In this document: piece after piece, positions 7,889 through 16,214 of the stretch | Layout of the letters: every line of letters begins with the position of its first letter | How positions within the stretch are numbered: the first letter of the stretch is position 1 | Assembly (NCBI GenBank): GCA_026707665.1 | Contig: JAPOWK010000086.1 | Span: 1 to 37,607, forward strand | Length of the DNA: 37,607 nucleotides | Reading direction: 5' to 3' | Source of the DNA: Chloroflexota bacterium | Lineage (GTDB): Bacteria; Chloroflexota; Anaerolineae; Aggregatilineales; Phototrophicaceae | Notes under the pieces: generated by a model | The model's database searches: none | Told to the model about the DNA's origin: nothing | Seen by the model: only the letters and a program-made list of their open reading frames with translations | Position numbers and translations under genes: made by a program

Positions 7889-9238
7889 TCAATTGGCGAC
7901 GCGAATCAGGGGGAGGTTGTTGCAGTTGCCGCCGGAGACGGTAGCGTCGACACGGACCCAAATCTGATCGGCAAGCTTCCACCAGGGCCGGCTATCGTCG
8001 CCGATGGCGCGGGCGATTGGCTCGGCGCTTTCGCGGTAGGCCATAACGGCGATGATTGGCGCTTCGGGATCGGGACGGGAACGAATATTGGCGCCAGAAC
8101 TCGTTGCCGAGAACTTGCAGGGCGCGTCGGCCTCCAATTCCTCTAGCGGGCTGCTCCCGTCCGCCGGCGCCGGCGCCACCATGGCGTAGAGATGTAGCCC
8201 GACGCGCGTCTCGTGTGGCAAAGCCTTTATCGGCAAGCGACTTAATTCCTGATAGGCGTAAGCATCGGGCTCGGTTGGCGGGTCAACGGGCATCAGAGCG
8301 CGGTCATCCGTCTGCTCCAGGGCGATGCGGCTGAAACTGCCGCTGCTCATGGCGACTTCGCCGCCGGCGCCGGACAGCCAGCCGCGCCCATCCAAGACGT
8401 GAACCAACATGCCGCTGCTGACCTGGGCTTGCAGCCAGGCGGTACCGCTCAGCAGAAGACGGGCGCCGTTAATGACGAATTGGCGCGGCGCGGCAAACTC
8501 GGCAGTTTGCAGCAGGATCCCGCTTTCGGGAGCGCCTTCGCAGGGCGCATCATCAATGCCGCTGCGAAAGTCGAAGCGATTCCAAGGCAGCCAGAGCGGC
8601 GCGGTATCGGCGTCGGCGTCCAGCGTGGGCAAGCGCTCGAAGGGCGCGGAGACGACCGACTGGCTGATCCAGCCGCGTAATTCCGGCGTCGCGTAAATCA
8701 TGAGCCAGCCGCCGCCGCGATGACGAGCGATCGCTTTCAATTCGCGGCTGACCACCAGCTTGGCGATGATGGGCGCATCGGTGTTCGGCAGCGCGCGCAG
8801 ATTCGCCCCTTGCGCGGCGGTGACTTTGACGTCGGCGAGTATCGGCGGCTGCGGCGCCGGCTCAGGCAGGGTAAGCGCGACATTGCCGAATGCCAGCAGG
8901 GCAGCGTCACGCGCTTCCAGATCGTCGGCGGAGTAGGCGGGGAAGAGCGCGCGCGCCGCCCCCCAGGTCTTGTCTTCGCTGCTGATGCTTAGCCAATCGA
9001 TATCGGCGATGGAGATGGCGTCGCCAGGTTCATCCAAGAGGCGGACGGCCGACATCGATCCTCGCAAGACGGGACTGACGGTCGTCTGCCCCAGGCAGAG
9101 GCTGCCCGCTTCTTGCTCCGCGCAACGCTCAATAATATTTTCGAACGCGGCCGCCTGCAGCGCCGGGCAGGCCGATTCCTGCGCGAGAGCATTTGAGATG
9201 CACAACAGTATTAGCACGAAGGCGGTCAATCTTCTCAT
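7889..9238 (-). CDS. Exported protein with two SH3b domains
   Basis: A 449-residue secreted protein. Residues 1-20 form a signal peptide (MRRLTAFVLILLCISNALA, with likely cleavage after ALA). Two bacterial SH3 domains are seen, each with the family's N(L/I)R-x3-x-x-x-A-P-I core: GANLRALPNTDAPIIAKL in the domain at about residues 137-199, and GANIRSRPDPEAPIIAVM in the last 75 residues. The middle holds a FecR-like beta-rich region (INGARLLLSGTAWLQ, LVHVLDGRGWLSG). Such proteins bind peptidoglycan or other surface ligands; no enzyme domain is present. The ATG at 9238 is preferred to a TTG 18 bases upstream because it opens the signal peptide. It follows the epimerase gene on the same strand, 23 bases away, but the functions look unrelated. 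Confidence 0.8.
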   Translation of the reverse strand: MRRLTAFVLILLCISNALAQESACPALQAAAFENIIERCAEQEAGSLCLGQTTVSPVLRGSMSAVRLLDEPGDAISIADIDWLSISSEDKTWGAARALFPAYSADDLEARDAALLAFGNVALTLPEPAPQPPILADVKVTAAQGANLRALPNTDAPIIAKLVVSRELKAIARHRGGGWLMIYATPELRGWISQSVVSAPFERLPTLDADADTAPLWLPWNRFDFRSGIDDAPCEGAPESGILLQTAEFAAPRQFVINGARLLLSGTAWLQAQVSSGMLVHVLDGRGWLSGAGGEVAMSSGSFSRIALEQTDDRALMPVDPPTEPDAYAYQELSRLPIKALPHETRVGLHLYAMVAPAPADGSSPLEELEADAPCKFSATSSGANIRSRPDPEAPIIAVMAYRESAEPIARAIGDDSRPWWKLADQIWVRVDATVSGGNCNNLPLIRVAN

Positions 9239-9261
9239 TTGCCGTCCGCCCAGCAATCCAC

Positions 9262-9666
9262 TTAGATCTTCTCATACAGCTCAAGCAAGACGCCGCCCGT
9301 GCTACTGGGATGGATGAAGGCGTATCGCCGACCATCGCGCCCGCGCGGGGTCTCGTTGATGAGTTCGTAACCGCGCGCGCTCAGTTCTTCCAGCTTGGCA
9401 TCCAGATTGGCAACTTCAAGGCAAAGGTGATGCATGCCTGGTCCGCGCTTGGCCAGGTACTTGGCGACGCCGCTGTCGTCTGTGGTCGGCTGAATCAACT
9501 CGATATGGGCATCGCCGAGCGACAGAAAGGCGATGTCTACGGCCTCCGCGGGGACGGATTCGATTTCTCCCGCCTGCTGTAGCCCGAGGCTTTCGCGCCA
9601 GAAGCGCAGCGCGGCTTCCATGTCGTCCACCACAATGGCCAGGTGATTGAGTTTGATGTCGGTCAT
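9262..9666 (-). CDS. mce: Methylmalonyl-CoA epimerase (VOC fold)
   Basis: A 134-residue VOC-fold protein that fits methylmalonyl-CoA epimerase, which interconverts the 2S and 2R forms so that propionyl-CoA carbon can enter the TCA cycle. It has two beta-alpha-beta modules. Likely metal ligands are His8 (LNHLAIVV), Glu56 (HIELIQP), a His of the GPGMHHLCLEV pair (79/80) and Glu129 (VLLELYE). The GxGxHH and HPxxxxGVLxEL patterns are the epimerase hallmarks within the VOC group. A glyoxalase is less likely. The acyl-CoA dehydrogenase and propionyl-type carboxylase genes that follow on the other strand support the role. It is the upstream gene of a two-gene minus-strand unit with the SH3 protein. 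Confidence 0.88.
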   Translation of the reverse strand: MTDIKLNHLAIVVDDMEAALRFWRESLGLQQAGEIESVPAEAVDIAFLSLGDAHIELIQPTTDDSGVAKYLAKRGPGMHHLCLEVANLDAKLEELSARGYELINETPRGRDGRRYAFIHPSSTGGVLLELYEKI

Positions 9667-9698
9667 GCGCTATCGTCTTTTGTTGCTAAGAAATTTTT

Positions 9699-9736
9699 AC
9701 CACAGAGGGCACAGAGGAAACACAGAGAACACAGAG
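9699..9736. repeat. ACCACAGAGG-type repeat
   Basis: Four back-to-back units of the form (A)CACAGAG(G/A), starting ACCACAGAGGGCACAGAGG. It lies in the gap between the divergent epimerase and acyl-CoA dehydrogenase genes and belongs to the same family as the arms at 12157 and 13389. Confidence 0.65.
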
Positions 9737-9824
9737 ATATCTCTTTTGAATGCACAGAGACTTTATGTGTTGGCAACTTTCGACTCCCGTTAGTAACCCA
9801 GCGCGACGGTTACACCCCTTTGAA

Positions 9825-9833
9825 TGTTATAAT
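9825..9833 (+). promoter_or_regulatory. Acyl-CoA dehydrogenase promoter, extended -10
   Basis: TGT followed by a perfect TATAAT (9828-9833), about 50 bases before the start codon. No clear -35 is seen, so the extended -10 probably carries the promoter. Confidence 0.55.
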
Positions 9834-9885
9834 GAGAGGCTGATTGCGGAAAGCGAATCGGCGGAAATCGTCGAGGAAGGTTGAA

Positions 9886-11076
9886 ATGGTCCTAAACGAA
9901 ATGACGCGCCCGTTGAGCCCGGCGCTGACCGACGAGCATGAGATGCTGCTGTCGGCTGTGCGCGACTTCGCCGTGCGCGAGATCGCTCCCATTGCTGCCG
10001 AGTACGACGAACCGGGCGAATTCCCCATCGACACGGTGCGCAAAATGGGCGAGATGGGATTGATGGGGATTGAGGTGCCGGAAGAATACGGCGGCGCCGG
10101 CATGGATACCCTAGCGCATGTCTTGACCATGATCGAGATCGCCAAAGCCGACGCCAGCCACAGCACGATTCTCAGCGTAAACAACTCGCTTTATTGCAAC
10201 GGCATCTTGTGGTTCGGGACGGAGGCGCAGAAACGCGAGTGGATTACGCCGGTCGCCAGCGGCGAGAAGATCGGCGCTTATAGCTTGACCGAGCCGATGT
10301 CGGGCAGCGACGCCGGCAATATGGCCAGCCGCGCCGCGCTGAATGAGGCCGGCACGCACTATATCATCAACGGGCGCAAGAGCTGGGTGACCAGCGCACC
10401 CTTCGCCGATCGCATCGTGCTCTTCACCATGACGGCCGCCGAAGAGAAACACCGCGGCATTACCTGCTTTCTCATCGACACCAGCCAGCCCGGTTTCAGC
10501 CGCGGCAAGACGGAACCCAAGCTCGGTATCCGCGCCAGCGCCACCAGCGAAATCATCTTCGAGAATTATGCTTGTCCGGTGGAGAATGTGCTGGGCGGGG
10601 TTGGGGGTGGTTTCAAGATTGCGATGACGGTATTGGACGCCGGGCGCATCGGCATCGCGGCGCAGTCGTTAGGCATCGCCGAAGCGGCTTACGAAGCGGC
10701 GCTGGATTACGCCCGTGAGCGACAGGCTTTTGGCGCGCCAATCGGCAGCTATCAGATGATCCAGCAGAAGATCGCCGATATGAAAACGCGGATTGAAGCG
10801 GGCCGGGCGCTGATTTACCAGACGATCCTCGCCAAAGAGCGGGCGCTGGCGACTGGCGGGCGCTACACCACCGAAGCGAGCATGGCGAAACTCTTCTGCA
10901 GCGAGGCGGCCGCCTTCGTCACTGATGAGGCGCTGCAAATCCATGGCGGCATGGGCTACAGCAAAGAGATGCCGCTGGAGCGCTACTACCGCGATGCGCG
11001 CATCACGCGGATTTATGAAGGCACAAGCGAGATCCAGCGCATGGTTATCGCGCGAAACGAATTGGGGTTGCGATGA
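9886..11076 (+). CDS. Short/branched-chain acyl-CoA dehydrogenase
   Basis: A 396-residue FAD enzyme that oxidises an acyl-CoA to the enoyl-CoA and passes electrons to ETF. Visible family motifs are YSLTEPMSGSDAG (FAD/substrate loop), ERQAFGAPIGSYQMIQQKIADM-type helix, QIHGGMGYSKE and the catalytic-Glu motif YEGTSEIQ, where Glu378 is the likely base as in short-chain and branched-chain members. The start at 9886 has AGGAAGG five bases upstream; an upstream TTG at 9844 lies inside the leader and is rejected. The last codon overlaps the following reductase's ATG by four bases. With the epimerase and carboxylase nearby it probably acts in branched- or short-chain acyl breakdown. Exact chain length cannot be read from sequence. 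Confidence 0.93.
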   Translation: MVLNEMTRPLSPALTDEHEMLLSAVRDFAVREIAPIAAEYDEPGEFPIDTVRKMGEMGLMGIEVPEEYGGAGMDTLAHVLTMIEIAKADASHSTILSVNNSLYCNGILWFGTEAQKREWITPVASGEKIGAYSLTEPMSGSDAGNMASRAALNEAGTHYIINGRKSWVTSAPFADRIVLFTMTAAEEKHRGITCFLIDTSQPGFSRGKTEPKLGIRASATSEIIFENYACPVENVLGGVGGGFKIAMTVLDAGRIGIAAQSLGIAEAAYEAALDYARERQAFGAPIGSYQMIQQKIADMKTRIEAGRALIYQTILAKERALATGGRYTTEASMAKLFCSEAAAFVTDEALQIHGGMGYSKEMPLERYYRDARITRIYEGTSEIQRMVIARNELGLR

Positions 11077-12104
11077 GAGCAGCAGTATTAAAGGGACACG
11101 GCGGCGCGGAAGTCGTCGAATACGTTGAGGACATCCCTGTTCCTGAACCGGGCGCGGGCGAAGTACGAATCAAGATGGCGGTGGCGGCGCTGAATCGGCT
11201 GGATCTATGGGTGCGCGCAGGCTGGCGGGGCTTGGAGCTGGACTTTCCCCATGTCATCTGCGCGGATGGCGCGGGCGCGGTCGATGCCGTCGGCGATGGC
11301 GTAACGGCTTTCGCGCCCGGCGATCGCGTCTGCATTGATCCGACGATTGTAGCGGCCGAGGATCCGGCGCTGTACAGCGGGCTGGAGAATCAAACGCGGA
11401 TCGCCATCCTGGGCGAGCATCACAGCGGCACGGCCGCCGAGCACATCGTCTTGCCCCAGCGCAATTTGATGAAAATGCCCGACAGCTTTGACTTCGGCGA
11501 AGCGGCGGCGGTTGGGCTGGTCGGCGTCACCGCCTGGCATTCACTGATCACGCGCGGAGGGCTGAAAGCGGGCGAAACGGTGCTCATCGTGGGCGCGGGC
11601 GGCGGCGTTAACAGCATCAGCATCCAGATCGCCAAATTGGCGGGCGCGATTGTTTACGTTGTCGGCAGCGACAGCGAGAGATGCGCGGCGGCGGCAGCGA
11701 TCGGCGCTGATGTCACCATCAACCGCGAAGAGGAGCCGCAGTGGTCGCGGGCGCTCTACAAGCTGACGAATCGGCGCGGCGTTGATGTGGTAGTCGATAA
11801 CGTGGGCGCGGCGACGCTGGGGCAGAGCATGCGCGCTTGCCGCATCGGCGGGCGGATTCTGATCGTGGGCGGCACCAGCGGCTACGGCTTCGAGTTGAAT
11901 GTGGCGCAACTCTTCGCGCGGCATATCTCGCTCATCGGCAGTACGATGGGACCGCATCGCGATTATGTCGCCTTCATGGAGCAGGTCTTCGCCGGGCGGA
12001 TCAAGGCGGTCATCGGCGCGCGTCTTCCCTTGAGCGAGGCGCGGCGGGCGCAGGATATTCTGGAAAACAATGAGGTGTTTGGGAAAGTGGTGCTGGAACT
12101 ATAG
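11073..12104 (+). CDS. MDR-type NAD(P)H oxidoreductase, no zinc ligands
   Basis: A 343-residue medium-chain dehydrogenase/reductase. The N-terminal GroES-like domain (PEPGAGEVRIKMAVAALN) and the Rossmann domain (VLIVGAGGGVNSISIQIAK, about residues 165-185) are clear. The usual zinc ligands are absent: the catalytic Cys position reads NRLDLWVRAGW, and the structural four-cysteine loop is replaced by IDPTIVAAEDPALYSG. This points to a quinone-oxidoreductase or enoyl-CoA/acrylyl-CoA reductase-like member rather than an alcohol dehydrogenase. A four-base overlap with the acyl-CoA dehydrogenase stop shows coupling, so the substrate is probably the product or a side product of that enzyme, such as an enoyl-CoA. 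That substrate is inference. Confidence 0.85.
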   Translation: MRAAVLKGHGGAEVVEYVEDIPVPEPGAGEVRIKMAVAALNRLDLWVRAGWRGLELDFPHVICADGAGAVDAVGDGVTAFAPGDRVCIDPTIVAAEDPALYSGLENQTRIAILGEHHSGTAAEHIVLPQRNLMKMPDSFDFGEAAAVGLVGVTAWHSLITRGGLKAGETVLIVGAGGGVNSISIQIAKLAGAIVYVVGSDSERCAAAAAIGADVTINREEEPQWSRALYKLTNRRGVDVVVDNVGAATLGQSMRACRIGGRILIVGGTSGYGFELNVAQLFARHISLIGSTMGPHRDYVAFMEQVFAGRIKAVIGARLPLSEARRAQDILENNEVFGKVVLEL

Positions 12105-12156
12105 TGGCATTGGCTCGTTGCGCTAGTTGCTGACCAGAGCGAGGTCGATACATTTT

Positions 12157-12285
12157 TTCACCACCGAGAACACCGAGGAAAATGAGGACACCGAGGCTTA
12201 ACACATATTCAAGCCAAGACGTTTCTATATTCGAAGCACTTCTCGCTGAACTCTCCCTTCTCGGTGTCCTCGGTGGTAAGAAAAT
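12157..12285. repeat. Inverted-arm repeat element (MITE-like)
   Basis: Left arm ACCACCGAGAACACCGAG (12160-12177) and right arm CTCGGTGTCCTCGGTGGT (12260-12277) are inverted copies with one mismatch, with about 80 bp between. Poly-T and poly-A stretches flank the outer ends. The transcript would fold into a long hairpin between the reductase and the next gene. No coding content is seen inside. Confidence 0.7.
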
Positions 12286-12312
12286 CATTTCACGCCTGGC
12301 GGCTGACAACCA

Positions 12313-12792
12313 ATGCCCTTTGACGGATCAGACATTTACCAGTTGGCGAGCCGACTGAGTTTGCCGAGCCTGGAGCGGGCGGCGCGCGCGGCCGGCGTGA
12401 TGAGCGTGCTGGAGATTTCCGCCTACTATGTGGAGCGGCGCGTACGACATTCGGTTGCGCGGGTCATCGAATATCAGTTGGGTGAGATTGAGCTGCATGT
12501 TGCTTATGAGGGTGTGCGGTTGGAGACGATACCGCGGATTGCGCTGGAGGCCTCGCGCATCGAAAAGCTGAACGCCGTCTTGCTGGCAGCCAAGTTTCAA
12601 TCGCTGAGCGATCAGCCGGACCTGTCTTATGACGAGCGTTGCCTCTGGCTGATTCAAGGGGCGGCTGGCGCGCATATTCATGGCATCATGGTGGCGCCCG
12701 ACCGGCCCGTTCTGCCCTACGCGACCATCGTCAATGCGATCGACCAATACCTGCCCGAAGCGATTCGCGAAGTTCCCTTGAGGTCCGCCTGA
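12313..12792 (+). CDS. Unknown 159-residue protein coupled to a CYTH gene
   Basis: I do not recognise this protein. It is 159 residues, soluble and mostly helical at the N-terminus (SLERAARAAGVMSVLE), with a strand-rich middle (VIEYQLGEIELHVAYEGVRL) and a C-terminal segment containing GAAGAHIHGIMVAPDRPVLP. There is no signal peptide or membrane segment. The ribosome binding site is weak. The stop overlaps the following CYTH-protein ATG by one base (TGATG), so the two are translated together and probably act together. Codon use is like the neighbours, and this is a normal resident gene. It could be an accessory or regulator of the CYTH enzyme, but nothing in the sequence proves it. Confidence 0.75.
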   Translation: MPFDGSDIYQLASRLSLPSLERAARAAGVMSVLEISAYYVERRVRHSVARVIEYQLGEIELHVAYEGVRLETIPRIALEASRIEKLNAVLLAAKFQSLSDQPDLSYDERCLWLIQGAAGAHIHGIMVAPDRPVLPYATIVNAIDQYLPEAIREVPLRSA

Positions 12793-13385
12793 TGAATGAC
12801 AAATTGCAAGAGGTTGAGGTCAAGCTGCATACGCCGGATTTGGAAGCGGTCAAGCGGGCGCTGGAAGCGGCAGGCGCAACGCTGGACAAGCCGCGCGTCT
12901 TTGAGCGCAACGTCCGCTACGACAGCGCCGATGGCTCGCTGACGGCGGCGGGCATCGTGCTGCGGTTGCGGCAGGATGAAGCGGTCAAGCTGACCTACAA
13001 AGCCGATGCGAGCGTGGAGCGTGGCATCGTCAGTCGCTTCGAGGCCGAGGTCGAGGTGAGCGACCTCGAAATGATGGATGTGATTCTGCGGCGGCTGGGT
13101 TATGCAGTGGCGCTGGTCTACCAGAAGTTTCGCACGACCTACACGCTGGACGGCGCCGAGATCGTGCTGGACGAGCTGCCCTTCGGGAGCTTCACCGAGA
13201 TCGAGAGCGATGCGGCGACGATCGAGCGGGTGGCGGGTAGGTTGGGATTAGCGGGCGCGCGGCGGATGACGGGGAGTTATGTCGATATCTTTGCGGATGT
13301 GAAGGCGAGGTTGGGGCTGGATGTAAGGGACTGTACGTTTGAGGATTTCGCAGTTGTGAATGTGAATGGGATTGCGTTCGATTGA
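12792..13385 (+). CDS. CYTH-domain protein, class IV adenylate cyclase-like
   Basis: A 197-residue CYTH protein (CyaB / thiamine triphosphatase fold), a metal-dependent enzyme acting on triphosphates inside a beta-barrel tunnel. The ExExK signature is at the N-terminus (QEVEVKL, Glu7-Glu9-Lys11). Charged tunnel strands follow: VLRLRQD, VKLTYKA, RFEAEVEV, KFRTTYTLDG, EIVLDELPFGSFTEIE. The start at 12792 is set by the ExExK motif and the one-base overlap with the upstream stop; a longer frame from 12639 would run through the previous gene. Members make cAMP or hydrolyse inorganic or thiamine triphosphate, and these cannot be separated by eye. A CHAD-domain protein, the usual polyphosphate-linked partner of CYTH, lies 9 kb away. 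Confidence 0.88.
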   Translation: MNDKLQEVEVKLHTPDLEAVKRALEAAGATLDKPRVFERNVRYDSADGSLTAAGIVLRLRQDEAVKLTYKADASVERGIVSRFEAEVEVSDLEMMDVILRRLGYAVALVYQKFRTTYTLDGAEIVLDELPFGSFTEIESDAATIERVAGRLGLAGARRMTGSYVDIFADVKARLGLDVRDCTFEDFAVVNVNGIAFD

Positions 13386-13388
13386 ATT

Positions 13389-13550
13389 CACCACAGAGGC
13401 ACAGAGGGCACAGAGGTTTTCTTGATTTGGCGCAAGTTTTCGAGCGCCTTCCACGTCGAAATCTGTAGGGGCGACTGATAACGAATGTGCCGCGTCGACC
13501 GCGATTCAGGAAGTCTCTGTGCCTCTGTGCTCTCTGTGCCTCTGTGGTGA
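13389..13550. repeat. Inverted ACCACAGAGG-arm element
   Basis: Left arm CACCACAGAGGCACAGAGG plus a third unit (13389-13416) and a right arm of the reverse complement (CTCTGTGCCTCTGTGGTG at 13533-13550, with further units from 13515) enclose about 100 bp. The centre holds a half REP site, TGTAGGGGCGACT (13464-13476). The design matches the element at 12157-12285. Its right arm is also the left border of the tandem array that follows. Confidence 0.7.
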
Positions 13551-14575
13551 ATAGACCGCCATCGTCGAGCTGCTCAACCGATTCGGCATGACGCCCTGGC
13601 TAGAGCAGAAAGCGGGCGATTCACAGGGGCGCGTAGACACAGCCCGCCAATCGCCCCCACAGCCGGCGCTGGCGGGTGCCGTCGCATTTGAAGGATCGCG
13701 GAATTCGGCGGAAGCGGGCGACCCAATGGGTCGCCCCTACAGCCGGAATTGTGGGTTGCGCCGCCGGTGAATTGGCGCCGGATTTAAGGTAAGCGGGAGA
13801 CTCACCGAGTCGCCCCTACAGCCTTTGAACGAAAACGTAAGTCCGGCGTCGACCACGATTCAGGTCTTCTCTGCGCCCTATGTGCCTCTGTGGTGAATAG
13901 ACCGCCATCGTCGAGCTGCTCAACCGATTCGGCATGACGCCCTGGCTAGAGCAGAAAGCGGGCGATTCACAGGGGCGCGTAGACACAGCCCGCCAATCGC
14001 CCCCACAGCCGGCGCTGGCGGGTGCCGTCGCATTTGAAGGATCGCGGAATTCGGCGGAAGCGGGCGACCCAATGGGTCGCCCCTACAGCCGGAATTGTGG
14101 GTTGCGCCGCCGGTGAATTGGCGCCGGATTTAAGGTAAGCGGGAGACTCACCGAGTCGCCCCTACAGCCTTTGAACGAAAACGTAAGTCCGGCGTCGACC
14201 ACGATTCAGGTCTTCTCTGCGCCCTATGTGCCTCTGTGGTGAATAGACCGCCATCGTCGAGCTGCTCAACCGATTCGGCATGAAGCCCTAGCTAGAGCAG
14301 AAAGCGGGCGATTCACAGGGGCGCGTAGACACAGCCAGCCAATCGCCCCTACAGCCAGAAAAGGGTTTTCCGGCGCAATTGGAGTATCGCGGAATTCGGC
14401 GAGCGCGGGCGACCTGGTAGGTCGCCCCTACAACCGGAATTCGTGAGTTGCGTCGCTGGTGAAATGCAGCCGGAATCGCTGAAACGGGTGACCTGTTGGA
14501 TCACCTCTACAATTGGAACTGGCGGGACGCTCGCGCCTGTTCTAGCTCTGTGTCCGCTGTGTGCTCTGTGGTAAG
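13535..14575. repeat. 346-bp tandem repeat array, about three units
   Basis: Units begin at 13535, 13881 and 14227, each opening with TGTGCCTCTGTGGTGAATAG. Units one and two appear identical by eye over the full 346 bases. Unit three has the same order of parts but many substitutions and small indels, and is followed by another ACCACAGAGG-type arm at 14546-14575. Each unit holds three palindromic REP-like sequences: a long one with CGCGTAGACAC (13612-13661 in unit one), GCGGGCGAC...CGCCCCTACA (13714-13741) and a third (13793-13820). The identical 60-codon frames in units one and two are repeat content, not genes. This fills the whole gap between the CYTH gene and the carboxylase; no other gene is seen. 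Confidence 0.92.
14405..14432. repeat. REP-like palindromic unit in the third array copy
   Basis: GCGGGCGACC and GGTCGCCCCTACA around loop TGGTA: a perfect stem, nearly identical to the copy at 698-723 although its host unit is otherwise diverged. Confidence 0.75.
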
Positions 14576-14624
14576 ATTTGCCGATTGAAGGCCAGACCTT
14601 ACCCAGAGCGCACGGAGACCGCGC

Positions 14625-16175
14625 ATGACCACCAGCCCCAAGATTGAGCAGCTGCGCGCCAAACGCCGCGAGAGCCAGCAGGGCGGCGGCGAAGCCCGCA
14701 TCCAGCGGCAGCACGACAAGGGCAAGAAGACCGCGCGCGAACGGCTGGATATCTTGCTCGATCCGGGCACCTTCCGCGAAGTGGACGCCTTCGTGCATCA
14801 CCACAACAACAAATTCGGGCTCGAGCGCAACAAGCCGCTGAGCGACAGCGTGGTCACCGGCTGGGGCACGGTTGACGGGCGGCTGGTTTACGTGTATTCG
14901 CAGGACTTCACGGTGATGGGCGGCAGCTTGAGCGAGGCGCACGCGGCCAAGATCATCAAGATTATGGACATGGCGGTCAAGGTGGGAGCGCCGGTCATCG
15001 GCTTGAACGACAGCGGCGGCGCGCGCATTCAGGAAGGCGTCGAGAGCCTGGGCGGTTACGCCGATATCTTCTTGCAAAATACGCTGGCCAGCGGCGTCAT
15101 CCCCCAGATCAGCGTCATTATGGGACCCTGCGCCGGCGGCGCTGTCTATAGCCCGGCGCTGACTGATTTCATCATCATGGTCCAGGACAGCAGTTATATG
15201 TTCATCACCGGACCCGATGTGGTCAAGCAGGTGCTCAATGAGGACGTGACCTTTGAGGGGCTGGGCGGCGCATCGGTGCATGGCAGCGTGAGCGGGGTCT
15301 GTCACTTCGTCGCCGATGACGAGACGCAGGCGCTAACGCTGGCGCGCGAGCTACTCAGCTATCTGCCGCAGAACAATATGGAGGACCCGCCCGCCCTGCC
15401 AACCACGGACGACCCGCTTCGCACCGAATCGGCGCTGGACAGCATCGTGCCGGAGAACCCCAACCAACCCTACGACATCAAGAAGGTCATTGAACTGATC
15501 GTCGATGACGGGCATTTCTTTGAGGTGCACGAGGATTTCGCCGCCAATATCGTGGTTGGCTACGCGCGCTTGGGCGGAACGGCGGTCGGCATTGTCGCCA
15601 ATCAGCCGATGGTGCTGGCTGGCGTGCTGGATATCAATGCCAGCGTCAAGGCGGCGCGTTTCGTGCGCACCTGCGATGCTTTTAATGTGCCGCTGATCAC
15701 CTTTGTCGATGTGCCCGGTTATCTGCCCGGCGCCGATCAGGAGCATAACGGCATCATCATGAGCGGGGCGAAGCTGCTATTCGCCTATTGCGAGGCGACC
15801 GTGCCCAAGCTGACAGTCACCACGCGCAAGTCTTACGGCGGCGCCTACTGCGTCATGAACAGCAAGCATATCCGCGCCGATCTCAATATCGCCTGGCCCA
15901 CCGCCGAGATCGCGGTGATGGGACCGGAAGGCGCGGTTGAAATCATCTACCGGCGCGAACTGCAGGAAGCGGACGACCCGGCGGCGCGCAAGCGGGAACT
16001 GGCGCAGGAATACCGCGAGACCTTCGCCAACCCTTATATCGCGGCCAGCCGCGGTTTCATCGATGACATCATAGAGCCGCATAATACGCGCCCGCGCTTG
16101 ATCAACGCCTTGCAGGTCTTCACCAACAAGCGCGATGAGAATCTGCCGAAGAAGCATGGGAATATCCCGCTGTAA
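14625..16175 (+). CDS. pccB: Acyl-CoA (propionyl-type) carboxylase, carboxyltransferase
   Basis: A 516-residue carboxyltransferase beta subunit. It moves CO2 from carboxybiotin to an acyl-CoA, most likely propionyl-CoA to methylmalonyl-CoA. Two crotonase-type halves are seen: the first with [43 protein letters not shown] and [12 protein letters not shown]; the second with [34 protein letters not shown] and [15 protein letters not shown]. These are the oxyanion-hole GG pairs of the family. GGAG lies seven bases before the ATG. Substrate preference between propionyl-CoA and other short acyl-CoAs cannot be fixed by eye; the methylmalonyl-CoA epimerase 5 kb upstream favours propionyl. Biotin carboxylase and carrier genes follow in the same direction after a 216-bp gap containing a hairpin repeat. 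Confidence 0.94.
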   Translation: MTTSPKIEQLRAKRRESQQGGGEARIQRQHDKGKKTARERLDILLDPGTFREVDAFVHHHNNKFGLERNKPLSDSVVTGWGTVDGRLVYVYSQDFTVMGGSLSEAHAAKIIKIMDMAVKVGAPVIGLNDSGGARIQEGVESLGGYADIFLQNTLASGVIPQISVIMGPCAGGAVYSPALTDFIIMVQDSSYMFITGPDVVKQVLNEDVTFEGLGGASVHGSVSGVCHFVADDETQALTLARELLSYLPQNNMEDPPALPTTDDPLRTESALDSIVPENPNQPYDIKKVIELIVDDGHFFEVHEDFAANIVVGYARLGGTAVGIVANQPMVLAGVLDINASVKAARFVRTCDAFNVPLITFVDVPGYLPGADQEHNGIIMSGAKLLFAYCEATVPKLTVTTRKSYGGAYCVMNSKHIRADLNIAWPTAEIAVMGPEGAVEIIYRRELQEADDPAARKRELAQEYRETFANPYIAASRGFIDDIIEPHNTRPRLINALQVFTNKRDENLPKKHGNIPL

Positions 16176-16214
16176 GACTGGTAGGAGAACCGGATGCGCC
16201 GACCCTCTTGTCTA

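Noticed and set aside
13588..14116. Two identical 60-codon frames (13588-13770 and 13934-14116)
   Set aside because: They lie wholly inside the 346-bp tandem repeat and run through its palindromes; the diverged third copy has a stop in the same frame (CCCTAGC for CCCTGGC), so no coding constraint.
13535..14575. Possible CRISPR array
   Set aside because: Repeats are 346 bp long and tandem without unique spacers; the inner palindromes are not evenly spaced and no cas gene is near.
14349..15305. 318-codon minus-strand frame
   Set aside because: It runs from the repeat array into the antisense of the carboxyltransferase gene; shadow only.
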